NCBI GenBank assembly: GCA_905116865.2
Contig: CAJHNH020002508.1
Span: 41,350-105,349, forward strand
DNA length: 64,000 nucleotides
Reading direction: 5' to 3'
Source: Candidula unifasciata
Lineage: Eukaryota > Mollusca > Gastropoda > Stylommatophora > Geomitridae
This document shows, in pieces, positions 10,496 to 21,320 of this stretch. The first letter of the stretch is position 1, and each line of letters starts with the position of its first letter. Both the position numbers and the translations under genes were made by a program. The notes beneath the pieces were generated by a model. The model saw only the letters and a program-made list of their open reading frames with translations. It ran no database searches and was not told the DNA's origin.

Positions 10496-12005
10496 AATAA
10501 ACGAATATTATTACACATGATGATGTTTAAAAATTACACTCCATAAGAGTCAATGTTTATAAGTTTTTAAAAACGTCTTAACAAGATACGCAAATAACTT
10601 ACCTCACTTGTTTTGTGACGTCAGTTGCATCACAAATATATATACATATGGTAGAAAGAACTAAATCATTTTATAAATCCATGCGTTATGCAAGCTGAAA
10701 TAACTTAGAAAATAGGATTTAAGTTCCAAATTTTTATGCAATTTAAAAATCCACGAATGTCGATAACACCACAGTAAATACAAATATTTGGATCACTTGG
10801 CTAGTAGTAACTTCAGCTCTACCAGCAGGTGAAAGGAGCACGGCTGAATATGGCCACATTTTAGTTGCTGGCTTCACGCGAAATGCTGTGATCTCGTGAT
10901 GAGTCGAGCCCCGATACCCTCGCTCGCAACGATCAGTTGGGAATCCGCAACAACGATCGGGTCCACGGGTCGAGAGCGGTTATGGCTGTCTGCTGTGGAA
11001 TACCTTAATCTTCATATACCTCGTAATCGCCGACACACAACATTTCATTGTAGACCACTCAATTAAGTAAACATACGGGAGACAGTAAAAAAGTTTTTCT
11101 TGTTATCTGTTGCTATGACGCTTAGAGAGAACACAAACATTAGATGTTCACACTGAACAGTTCTGGTCATGTTGCGAAGGGTGCAAAACTGAAACCTTAA
11201 GAACACTGTTAAATGGAAAAGAGATCAAATGTTAGCAGCGTTTCATCATAGATTGTAAGGATATCGGGAACTTGTATCAGTTGAGACGTGCGATCGTCTA
11301 TTTGGTGATAATACTGATACTAATAATGATTACAAGACAGCTGCGGTGGACAAAGTAAATGAATCAACTCGTCAGCTGAATATTTAGTTAAAGACTAAGT
11401 CAGATCTTTTCTTTTTATTTTAAAATCAGATCAACGAACTCTTAGACGGTCTTTATAATTTGATTCCAGGACAAGTTCTGAGAAGTCAAGACGGCTCTGT
11501 GATAATAACAGTATCATCCAAGCAAAGTTTGTTATCCTGTACAAATATACAGCACATTTAATCAAGGTACGGAAACGAGGATCCCCATCGCCCCACTATT
11601 TCCTTTGAGGATGGATGGTCCTTACTTTTAATTCACTCTATCTCAGGGTGGGGGGGGGGTGGAGTTGGGCTGAGGCCCTGACCGCTCCGTGAGTCCCTTA
11701 AGTTTTCTTTGCGTCAGCGCGCCTGGGCAGTGGGTATTACGTTCTCCTGTCCTGTCAGTGGTCATATTTTCGATTCGGTGAAATTCGGTTTCTGAGTCGG
11801 TATAACATTAAAATTTAAAGCAATAAACACTAAAAGATTCAGCCAGATTAAAGCTGAATTACATCACACACCGAAGATTGATAGGTCTTTAAAAGTTTGA
11901 GGGTTAGCAACGTATGGCAATAAGCATCAGGACCTGGAATTAACTCTTTCTTTACTTCAGCTTACAAGTGCCATAATGTAGCAAGAACGAACAACACTAT
12001 CCTTC
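10496..12005. other. unannotated stretch
   Basis: No protein domain or window-internal repeat was recognised. A G-run (about 11648-11659) and a CpG-containing patch near 10900-10980 are the only compositional features. Confidence 0.4.
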
Positions 12006-12007
12006 TA

Positions 12008-12204
12008 CCGTGTGTCCATAAAGTAACGGTGAAATGTGAAATCTGCACTAAAAAAAAAAAAAAATTTCCATTTTCATAGTATGATGTCTAAACGTGTGCA
12101 CACAAACGTTGCCCTTTTATTTGGTGAAGATTTCAAATTTCTATCTTGTTTCGTTGATTTCCTGTGAACTGTCAAAAGTGAATAATGACTTTACGGACAC
12201 ACGG
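12008..12204. mobile_element. mariner-type MITE
   Basis: A 197-bp non-coding segment with terminal inverted repeats. The left end reads CCGTGTGTCCATAAAGT and the right end, reversed, reads CCGTGTGTCCGTAAAGT (one mismatch in 17). It is flanked on both sides by TA, the target duplication of Tc1/mariner elements. There is no transposase inside, so it would depend on one supplied in trans. Confidence 0.75.
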
Positions 12205-12374
12205 TACCGTATTTACTACCGTGTGGATTTTCCTTTGGTGAAAATCAATGTCTTTAAGATTTGACAGAAGGATGATCATTATTCTAATTTCTCCATCTCG
12301 TATATTTTAACGAATAGTGTGTGATTAATATGCTAATTTCGTCATCAGTGGTCGAACCCTGCCTCTGCTCCCAG

Positions 12375-12757
12375 TCATCATCTTCATCATGCAGCAGGTC
12401 CTTTGCAGAACATTGCTGCCATCACAGTCTGCCTGAACGAAACCCAATCATTCGACAACTCTCCAGCCTCGTGCAATTTAATATCCAGGGAACCAATTAT
12501 ATTCTGTGCCTATCTTCACGATGGATGGCTACTGCCACTCCTTTCCGGCACCATGCCTTCTGCAACTTTTTTTGTGGGTTTTAATTCACCGTGGAGCTTG
12601 ATCCGGTCAAAGTATGTCAGCCTCCAGGACAAGATGATGTTTATCAGCCAATTTTCCTTAGTGTTTAGAGATTTCCAAATCTGTTTTCAGTACGAAAACA
12701 TATTTCCTACATTTGCTTCACTAGCAGTCTGTGTCCTACCCCGTAGGTGAATTTAAA
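12375..12757 (-). pseudogene. LINE 3' end, family B, copy 1
   Basis: The segment begins (minus-strand 3' end) with 'catcatgcagcaggtcctttgcag' and matches 28141-28580 and 31548-31985 block for block: a 'cacagtctgcctga' block, an 'accatgccttctg' block and a 'gttta' to 'tatcagccaat' block. Those copies encode the C-terminal part behind a reverse transcriptase. This copy has several stops and is 5'-truncated near 12757. Confidence 0.75.
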
Positions 12758-14734
12758 AAAAAAAACGGTGTCGTTTCCACAATGGAGGTTGGCTACAGTA
12801 AACATATGCATCCTTTGCCGTTTTTGAAAGTTGTATGTGTTGAGGAAGCAGTCTCTTCCACAGTACGACTGCCGCGCACTGCCTCAAACCCTCAGTAATT
12901 TTTCTTTTCTAAATGTGTCGCTGGGGAAGCTGAACTTTGTAGGAAACAGGATTTCCAGATGTATTCACTCAAACCCAGGCTACAGAGCTTCACAGAGAAA
13001 AATTAAGAACAGTAGTATGAAAAGTACAAAATAGTGTGCATATGGGTGTTATGAGGGACAGGGGAAAAGAAACTGGTAACTCGCTACAGTGGTTACATGG
13101 AGAAAGGTCCTCAATGAGACACATAAAGGAGATTGCATTGTGAGTTCTCGTAAAGAAAAATACGGAGGTATTACTTTTAAACATATTTCAATTAAGTCCT
13201 GACTGTCGGTTTAATTTATTTAATTAGTTTACACATGTCTTGTATCTCAAGGAGTACGTCCAAACATATGGTTATCGCCAACTTGCGCTTTTCTCAGAAA
13301 CTTCTTGTCCGCTGCCATTCAATTATTATAATCTCATAAAAAATATAGAAGGTATACTAACATTACGGTATGTTTACTTTTAAAAACCTAACTCGTCAGT
13401 TTTCCTGTCCATTAGAAAAAAAAAATGAGTTCCAAGTAATTGTTGTAATCTTTTCTGTATGATCACATAAAACACAGCCTAATCATTATATATTGTCATT
13501 TAGCACCCTTTTCTTTTCCATCGATTTTCCATCTAAAGTAGTCTTGTGACATTACTTTTTGCTGAGCTATTCAATCTAAACGGCCTTCAACTTTGTTCAG
13601 AAGTCAGTTTTATGACGCGATTATATCCTTTCAATTTTTGTCGTTCACTCTATCTCTTTCACGCCTTCTCTATTATTGCCGGAAGTGGAATCCCGTTAAG
13701 GATTGATTTTTCATCCCGGAAGTAAGGCTTTATTGTACCTCTTCTCCTTGCCTTCCAGACAACCCACCAATCTTACGTTGAGACAGTGTTAGCGAATCTG
13801 GGGCAATGTTCTGAAATGTTTACTGTTTGTTTTTCTTCTTTTGTTTGCTTGTTTGTTTGTTGTTTTGTTCGCTAAGTATGTTATATTTGTTATTATACTG
13901 ATGAGTATTCATTGTTTGCTGGTATTTGTCAGTTGTGTTACTTCTAAGGAAATGCAAGCAATGGAATTATCGCAGAAAAATGAAAATGAGAAACATCCTT
14001 TGATTTCCCCCTAAAAAATAAATTATTTTTATTACCTAAACCATACGTAGGCTTCTAAGTAAGTCACACATATACTTGGATGACTTGTACAGATAATATA
14101 ACAAGAACAGAATATCCCATACAAATACATGATTATGGTTTACTATTTCATATACCTAGCATTCTCAAATCAAGTCTTTATTTGTTGACATTTATGACAT
14201 TGTACTAAACAACTTCTTTTTTTTTTTATTGGTACATTTTGCTTATTTGCTGTCATTGTCATACAGTTATATTTTTTTCTCTCTCCCATTATAACATTGA
14301 TTACTAGTTCTCGGAGTGTCCAAAGCTCCCCCGTTTGTTTTCCCAATGTAATCTTTTGAAGCTACTGGCAGTATTTGTGTATAATCTTCGAAGATTTAAA
14401 TATTATTTTTATTTAAACGATGCGTACATAATATTTACTTTTTAACCGTCTATCCACCCTGGCCTTCTCATGTAAACAAGCACAGTGCGCCCTGATACAG
14501 GACGGTGTCAGGCCGTCTAGTGTATTTCCAATATCAATGGTTCTCTGGGATCGCGCCCCCTGAGAGGGGCGTCAAGTAATTTTGAAAGTGAGTGGGTCTG
14601 TACTTGTGAAAATTCAGTTATACATACATTTGTTTTAGTTTAATAAAAAATACAATATTTGTAAAACTAATTTATTAACCAAAACAACAAGGACATGCAG
14701 TTTGTACATCTACTGTGAAGACTGTATTATTATG
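12758..14734. other. unannotated stretch
   Basis: AT-rich (about 13180-14450 especially). Several homopolymer runs but no protein domain or named repeat. Confidence 0.45.
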
Positions 14735-14928
14735 GTAACTGACTGGATTTTTACCCCACCAGGACATCACACAAGCGATAAACACCCGATGACACAATGT
14801 GTCACCATGCGAGTGAGGATCACCGTGGAGAGGTCCCAGAAACCGTCTTCAGCCTTGAGGCCACATTTATGGCCAGGCTATATTGCGGGCTCTGGCATGA
14901 GCCAGAGTAGAAATTTCATATCAGCAGA
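14735..14928 (+). repeat. dispersed repeat family E, copy 1
   Basis: About 190 bp shared with 60772-60975 (same strand) and 48870-49070 (reversed). Conserved blocks are 'acatcacacaagcgataaac', 'caccatg', 'gtggagaggtcccagaaacc', 'tatattgcgg' and 'agccagagt'. All copies have GACTGACT-type bases at one end. I see no tRNA promoter boxes and no terminal inverted repeats, so the class is open. Confidence 0.8.
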
Positions 14929-14944
14929 ATAACAACGTAAGAAA

Positions 14945-15226
14945 AGGAAAGATTCCTTTTCACGCGTCTAGGCGCATTGGGCATATAGTAAGAGCACCCA
15001 TACTTTTACAGACCAATCGGCACTCGGTGGGTAATGTTGTCAGAATTACGCCGGATGTATTTACTTTCCCAGGACAGCCATCCTAGTACCCATTTGAGGC
15101 TGGGTCGACCTGCGACCTCCCATATCACGATAAAAACCACGCATCCAGCAGTGGGTTTCGATCGCGGTGCGTTAGATTACGAGTCAGACTCGCAACGCCT
15201 TAGCCACGGACGTCGCAGAATAACAA
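14945..15226 (-). repeat. tRNA-derived SINE, family A, copy 2 (near full length)
   Basis: Reading the minus strand, a tRNA-like head (A-box region around 15190-15222, B-box region 'gggtttcgatc' around 15152) leads into the family body with 'ctgggtcgacc', 'ctttcccagg', 'agaccaatcggcac' and an end with 'cacgcgtctaggcgc'. It is about 280 bp, close to the copy at 44245-44525. Confidence 0.75.
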
Positions 15227-15701
15227 CGCACTGAAGCAAATTCCCGGCATTGCTAGCTGTTAAAAGCACGCTTAACTGATGATCAAATATTCAAAACCTG
15301 ATATAATTGGGTATTTCAAATAAATGATCACAGCTTACGGGATGACTATGTGTGGAATAGGTACCAGGAAATATCGTGGTAATTATGGATGGCCACATCA
15401 CCCATCGAGTTTCGACTAATTTATGCAAATACGAGGCTATCACTATGTTTGAAAAATAACTCAAAGTTGGTAGATAGGTCCTTTGTTTACTAACTAGCTG
15501 TACCCGGCCACACGTTTTTGTGGTTCAGTCTGGCTAAATAGAAACAAAAAATAAAAAGCGCCTGTGCCTAACATGGTTTATTTCGCAATCAATGTCTGCG
15601 CAGACATAGAGATAGTCTGGTTTGCCGACTCTATAGCACACAGCATATACTTGTGTCTTTATATTACTGGTAATTTAAATTGTAATAATAGGACTAACAA
15701 A

Positions 15702-15707
<6 letters not shown>
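15227..15707. other. unannotated stretch
   Basis: No gene seen. 'ctagctgtacccggccaca' at 15495-15513 resembles a motif common in invertebrate repeats but is not enough for a call. Confidence 0.35.
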
Positions 15708-15750
<43 letters not shown>

Positions 15751-15751
15751 T
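15708..15751. repeat. (TG)n microsatellite
   Basis: About 44 bp of TG dinucleotides. Confidence 0.96.
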
Positions 15752-16189
15752 ATCACATGCCGACGTTTTTTGTATTTTTCGAAAGAGCTGAGAGTAAATC
15801 TTACTAATATACTTCTAAATAAACAACAAATTCGCCCCCCAAAAAGTGAGAATAGCTGAGGTAGCGTTATTAAAATATAAATAATAAAAAATAACGAAAA
15901 CTGTAAAATTAAGCTCTCTCAGTTAACAGTATCTGTCAACGCCCCCACCCCCTTTCCAATCACCTCGCCCCCTATCCACCAAATACTTCTTTATCCCTCT
16001 CCGTGTGAAGTTCATCACACATTTTTTTTATTGACTTTCTCATCTGTGTCCACTCAGACTAAAATGGGGTAACATGAATTGTAACGAAAAGTACATGCGG
16101 CCAGTGTAATATTTACCACATAACCAATTGCTTACCAGTTATTACTACTACTACAGCCATCAGCACGTCAACAACCACAAAAACTGGCA

Positions 16190-16265
16190 CTGCTGTCTGT
16201 TTTACCACCTTCTAGGTCGGTGTAGACAGGTAGTTGTGAGCCAAAGGATTTAGTGCCGCATGGCT
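16190..16265 (-). repeat. tRNA-derived SINE, family D fragment
   Basis: 'tttaccaccttctaggtcgg', then 'tgtagacaggtagttgtgagcc' and 'aaggatttag', matches the 3' part of the repeat at 61988-62198. The tRNA-like head is absent here. Confidence 0.55.
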
Positions 16266-17216
16266 ATTGCTGGTTAACAAGCACCAACGAGGAGCAGCAT
16301 TCATCAGTGAATGAAGGTCCAATATAGTGATCCATACATGTCAGTTCTGTCAAGTGTGTGAGGAGAGCTGAAAGCCTTAAAAACGGTCTGACATCTGACC
16401 CTCACAGCAGCCTCTGAGAGCCTAGTAAGGAATACCGCACACTGATTGTGAGTTGCATTGCGGTACATCTTGACATCATTCGCCGATTAAATGTCTATTG
16501 GTTTCATCGCTTCAATGAACAACAGACGGACAAAATATGCAGATCCTCTTTAGTGAATGTCAAATTAAAAAAAAATAATAATAATATTGGGTAACAGAAC
16601 GCAGCTCCACTTTGGTGCATGTCAAGTGGCATGGTGTTTTAAAATGTATATCACACTTTTAATGTTGTTTTTTGAAACAACTGAATTATCTATATGATGA
16701 AGAGAAAAATGGTATGTAGATTTTGGTGCTTGTTTTATAGACGACAACAGGAAGGTTATTGTCGGTTTTCTATATCAGAAAATGTGGAACACCATACGAA
16801 AGATGATATTTGCATCAGATTTGACTTAATAAATATAACCTTCGCATCAAGAACAAAAAGCAAAGTTCTGGTATCAGACGAAACATCAAACTGATTTTGG
16901 GCATAACTTGAGTAAAGTAGGTTTCCTTCTTTCCTTCGCCTGCTCCTTTCAACATGTATACACAGTGAAGTATCTGTCCCTTACAGACGCAGAACAAATT
17001 CCCAACATTTTTTTGGCTGCTCACTATGCAATTTGGGTTAAGTAGTTTGCCATTGAAAACTGAATGGCCAGCGTCCCATACCATTATAGAAATCAACGCA
17101 GATTTCTGCTACAAAATAGTCTGAAGCAGGAACTTCTTTCTTTATCTTTTGTCAATATTTGCTTATGCCGCAAACGACCAGCAGCTGAGCCAGTGCGCGC
17201 TCGGTTGCTTGATATG
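16266..17216. other. unannotated stretch
   Basis: Small frames at 16694-16894 (+) and 17096-16815 (-) overlap and show no domain. No gene called. Confidence 0.4.
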
Positions 17217-17221
17217 CTGTA
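17217..17221. repeat. target-site duplication, left (CTGTA)
   Basis: CTGTA directly precedes the 5' LTR and is repeated at 26312-26316 directly after the 3' LTR. A 5-bp duplication is usual for Ty3/Gypsy integrases. Confidence 0.93.
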
Positions 17222-17861
17222 TGTAATAATGCTATAAATAGGGATAACGTCAGGGGATGACTGGCATAATTGGGTAAGTCCCTTATAGCAAGGGTTTCAC
17301 AGAGATATGGTGAAAAGACAAGAGTAAGTGAGTCACGTGTGAATGCGAGATCTGTGGGATTGAGAATGAGGTGGTCATTCGGTGACTGGGCCCCTGACTG
17401 GAAGGATGTGAAGCTGAATCTGTGAAGGTTAATCCAGAATGAAGAGTGCACGTGGATCTAAATCAGAGTCGAATGAATGTTAGCGCTGAACGACAAGACA
17501 GGCAGAGCTATTGAATGATCATTTAGGCCAGCCGTTGTGTTACATAGTTTGATTGTTGAGCCAGCCGTGTACATGCCAGTGTCCATCGTCTGAAGCATGT
17601 CTGGAGCCTTAATGCGTGAGCAAGGCGAGATTGCCAGAATGGCGTAAGTTGGTTCATCTGTTGATTCGTGTCTTGTGCTACAGTGACAATAAACCTGTGA
17701 AATGTGTCAGCTGGTGTCGACCGTCATTTGAAATTGTGTGGCCGTGGAGAGAAATGCCGTCTGGTTAGAATGAGATGTAACCTAACACCTAGACAACAGA
17801 GTCAGTGTTGAATCTGCACTAGAGAGATCAAGTGTGGAGGAGACACGGTACATTCATTACA
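17222..17861 (+). repeat. 5' LTR
   Basis: 640 bp, TGTAATAATG...CATTCATTACA. It aligns end to end with 25687-26311 with about 25 substitutions, a 4-bp and a 1-bp indel and one of about 10 bp (counted by eye). TATAAATA at 17233-17240 sits very close to the LTR start, so it may not be the functional promoter. AATAAA is at 17688-17693. A GTAAGT string at 17644-17649 occurs in both LTRs. Confidence 0.95.
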
Positions 17862-17862
17862 G

Positions 17863-17880
17863 TGGGTGCTCGTCCTAAGT
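17863..17880 (+). promoter_or_regulatory. primer binding site, proline-tRNA type
   Basis: TGGGTGCTCGTCCTAAGT starts one base after the LTR. It agrees with the proline-tRNA primer site known from gammaretroviruses (TGGGGGCTCGTCCGGGAT) at 12 of the first 13 positions and then diverges. Confidence 0.7.
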
Positions 17881-19351
17881 AGGAATACATTGTAATTTCT
17901 AAGTATGAATTACATTAGAGGCTCATCCTAACTGTGGAAGTACATTAGGCGTAGTGTTGTTGTGGACAGACGTAAAGTTTAGACAAACACCGGCAGCCGT
18001 AAGCTGAGAGTGATTATGTGTTATGCATGATGGGGTTTAAAATGTCGGTGTATTATGTAAGACCAGGACATGCTGTCGAGGGGCATTATGTAAATCCGGA
18101 ACAACTGAAGTCCAGACTATATTCATTCTCAAACTGACAAGCTTGCCTGAGAGAAATTTGTAGAAACACGGTAAGTGAATACTGGGTTATAGATCATTCC
18201 ACGTGTTAGAAATTTCACACGTGATAGATTACTCCGCAAAAACACTAAAACGACAGGGGCCAGGACGGTTAATCAGTAACAGCGAACTCAAGGTCAACAC
18301 GCTAAGAGCCAATGCGGTCATTAGCGCCTGTCAAACCGTCAAGGTCAACACAGTAGCAGCTAATAGGTCATCAGCGACAGGTAACTAAAGTCAACTGTAC
18401 AACACACTTGCAACAAGTTAATACCGCAAGTTAAGAACACATGTCAACAAAATGAGTATTTCGGGGTCCAGTCATCACGAAAAGTAGTCTTTTGCTACAA
18501 AATGTAATGTAATACGTCAATATAAGTGAGAGTCCAAGTGTTAATTGTGTTGACAAGAAAGGAGTGGTATTCAGCGACATTAATTGCGTCAAGAAACGTT
18601 CACTAATAATAATGGAAAGACAATAAGAACAGTGATCTATTGTGATAGAATATTCACGTTGTAAAGTGAAATTACGTACATTCTGGTGAAGAAATATGTG
18701 TTTCAGTAAGAATCGAACATTTATTAACAATTTGTGGTGAAAATTAAAGTGACAGTGATACGCACTAACTGTGAACAGCAGAGAATAGTGATCGGTAGAA
18801 ACTAGTCAACTTGTATATTATTGGACTACATTGTATAAAGACTTTTGGGCATAGTAGATGCACTGAAAAAGCATAAACTAATGCTAGTCTCTTAATTATA
18901 ATCGACAGACTCAGATCACGGGATAATACAAGGGCAGTGTGCTACAAGAGTCAGAAGACAGTGTCCAGTAACAGTCAAGACGTTCTGGGGAGCATCAATT
19001 GCCACAAAGCCAATCCAGTCCATACCAACAGCAGAAGAAATAACAGCGAGGGAGCCAGCATCAGGACCAAGAAAAAGGAATTAACTCATTATATTGTTTA
19101 CATGCTTTCTTTTTTCTCATTTCAGGTTCTTTGAATGTGATATTATAATTGTTATCCTATTTAAGTAAAATATATAATTTTTGTTTGGTTGTTACATTTA
19201 ATTATAGAAGTTGATAAGGGATTAAAAAAAAAAAAAAACTTTTAATTAGTTAGTTTAAAAGGGGTATAAAATATTAAATACTTGAATTATCTTTAAAGTA
19301 AAAAAATTTAAACATTTTTGAAAGTATTAATTTACAGTAATCAGTTTTAAA
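17881..19351 (+). other. long untranslated leader with possible intron
   Basis: About 1.47 kb with no sustained open frame. A consensus donor (ACG/GTAAGT, 18171) and a strong acceptor (pyrimidine run, TTTCAG ending at 19125) would bound a 955-nt intron that brings the leader to about 225 nt before the Gag start. Around 18285-18390 an imperfect direct repeat of about 60 bp carries 'aaggtcaacac' and 'gcgcctgtc/gcgacaggt'. Whether the leader is spliced is inference. Confidence 0.45.
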
Positions 19352-20365
19352 ATGTCAAACCTAGCAGAATACATAAATCTGGGGAAACAGTTAGGGTTAT
19401 AACGAGAGGAATTGAGAAAGTTCTGTGAAGGAAAAGAACAGAATGACAAAGAACGCGAACGCGAGCTTAAAGAAGCACAAAGGGTCCAACAACAATTGAA
19501 TAGAGAAGAAAGATAAGCAGTTACAAGGGGCAGCAATGAAAGATAAGCAATTACAACAAGAAGCAGAACTGAAAGATAAGCAATTACAGCATGAAGCAGC
19601 AATGAAACAACAGCAGTTAGACCATGCGAAATAAATCAAAATACAGGATTTAAAACTTAAACATGAGCGGTTGGCAGCACAAATAAATGCAGACAGAGAA
19701 AAGGTTGAAGCAAGATAAGAACTAAATAAATAGATAATGAATCCAAGGCAGAATGGGCAGCACAAAGGGAAAGAGCTAAAGAAGAAGAAAATAAATTTAC
19801 AAAGTACAAAGGACTAATACAGATTTTTCGTGAAAAGGACGACATTGGATCGTGGATTTCAGCATTTTTACTTCAAGTTCGGTTTCACAAAATTCCAAAA
19901 TAAGATTGGGCAATACTATTCCAAAGACACCTTGGAGGAGAACCGTTGAAAATTTTGGAAACAGTGCCAGAAAATTTGCGATTTGATTTTGAGTATATTA
20001 AAGACCGAATAATGAGGCACTATGACCTACAAGAGGCAGGATACAGATTGCAATTCATTGATTTAAAACCAAAATCAACTCAAACATTTGTCGATTATAT
20101 GTCTGAAGTTCAGAAAACTTTTCAGAAATGGGTTTATTCGGCCAAAATTAACAACAACTATGATCTGTTAGTTGATTTACTATTAAGAAGTAAATTGTTA
20201 GAATCGTTACCAAAACCTATGACCACATTTCTGAAAGAACACAAACCGACTTTCTTAGCACAGCTAGAACAGCTAGGGGAAAATTATTATGCAGCACATC
20301 GTGATATCTTTCTCATACCACAAAACACGGACATATACTCAGGAGCCAGTGCCGAAGAATAAAGG
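19352..20365 (+). pseudogene. gag: Gag-like protein of the LTR element (N-terminal and capsid-like part), broken
   Basis: The start ATG at 19352 opens with MSNLAEYINLGKQLGL, then a stop (19400-19402). The following region is rich in Glu, Lys and Gln and holds three tandem repeats of a KDKQLQ-type unit (about 19512-19620, in another frame), predicting a coiled coil. A later part is open from 19904 to 20362: DWAILFQRHLGGEPLKIL, then VDYMSEVQKTFQKW and LLESLPKPMTTFLKE. This is the hydrophobic/helical, capsid-type pattern of Ty3/Gypsy Gag proteins (SCAN/retrotrans_gag-like), with MTTFLKEHKP near the end. Stops and frame changes break the first third, so the copy is dead. The frame at 20289-20495 (GHTKQDIINQNIQPGKD) probably continues Gag up to the insertion that starts near 20415. 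Confidence 0.8.
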
Positions 20366-20414
20366 ACATACTAAGCAGGATATAATAAATCAGAATATCC
20401 AGCCAGGAAAAGAT

Positions 20415-21123
20415 TTAATGGAGGAACGAACGAACGAACGAACGAACAAACTTTATTTTCAAAGGGTTACAAATTGGGCACGCAGGCCCGTCTGACATTC
20501 GGCCCTTCTAAGTACTCATTTAAGAGTACTAATATCTGTTATCAATAATGCATGTTATGGATTTAAAAAGAAATATATAATGCATACACACATCGTGTGT
20601 ACGCCATCATACACACTCACACACACGTATACATACATCTACATTTTCATACAGGTGAACTCATATACAGACATACGCGATACATACACACCTGCATCTA
20701 CATAAATATACAAGCATACACATACACAGAAATAAATGCACAAACAAAACACACACACGTACATTTATGGATATACATGCACACACGCATTCCATATATA
20801 TACATCTATACATGCACCCATGCATACACACATTTACCATTACATGTACAGACACCAACATATGCCCAAAACCACACATTTACACTTACATGAATACATA
20901 CACCCACACACATGCATACATATATCCACACATTTATACCTAAACTCACATCTTTACACACATACATACATACCTAACTATACTTTCATATATCCACATG
21001 CATACACACACAATCACACACACATGCACACTTGCATGCTTTTATAAAAACACAAACACCCACATACCTACACAGCTACATATACCTGCATACAAAAGAA
21101 AGAAAAGAAAGAAAGAAAGAAAA
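20415..21123 (-). mobile_element. insertion inside the gag-protease interval, with CA-rich low-complexity body
   Basis: At the left edge (GAAC)5 and 'aaactttattttcaaagg' read on the minus strand as a polyadenylation signal (AAATAAAG) followed by a (GTTC)n tail, the usual 3' end of a retroposed element. The body from about 20585 to 21080 is a degenerate (CACATACA) low-complexity stretch. The right edge is a (GAAA)n run (about 21095-21123). The open frames at 20597-21047 are Thr/His repeat translations. I could not find clear target duplications, so the exact borders are approximate. Confidence 0.6.
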
Positions 21124-21320
21124 GTAAGAATAATAAATTGTGACGTATGCAAGAAAAGACATGGTAATGAAACAATATGTGACGCAAATGAAAGATATGA
21201 ACAAGAGGTCAGAAAGAAAATTGAAAATAGGAGAAAAAAGGTAAAGAAATATGATGTACAAGTAAATGCTGGGCTTGTGGGTTCTACGGGTACACGCGTC
21301 AATTTGGCAAATATAAGAAA
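21124..21320 (+). pseudogene. gag: nucleocapsid-like zinc knuckle region of Gag
   Basis: Right of the insertion one frame gives CDVCKKRHGNETIC (Cys-X2-Cys-X3-His-X5-Cys) and a basic stretch (KKIENRRKKVKK). In a second frame, 21267-21308 reads CWACGFYGYTRQFG. This fits the CX2CX3GHX4C knuckle with His replaced by Tyr and the last Cys replaced by Gly. The second frame is in phase with the protease frame that follows (open from 21255). A frameshift therefore separates the two halves, and the canonical knuckle has lost two zinc ligands. Confidence 0.6.

Noticed and set aside
9754..10518. 254-residue Phe/Ser frame
   Set aside because: Translation of the (GAA)n array on its minus strand.
12403..12750. 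115-residue plus-strand frame
   Set aside because: It is the antisense of a LINE 3' end, as shown by the matching copies at 28141 and 31545.
19397..19845. Minus-strand Ser/Cys-rich frames of 62-122 residues across the gag region
   Set aside because: They are antisense shadows of the Glu/Lys/Gln-rich coiled-coil part of Gag.
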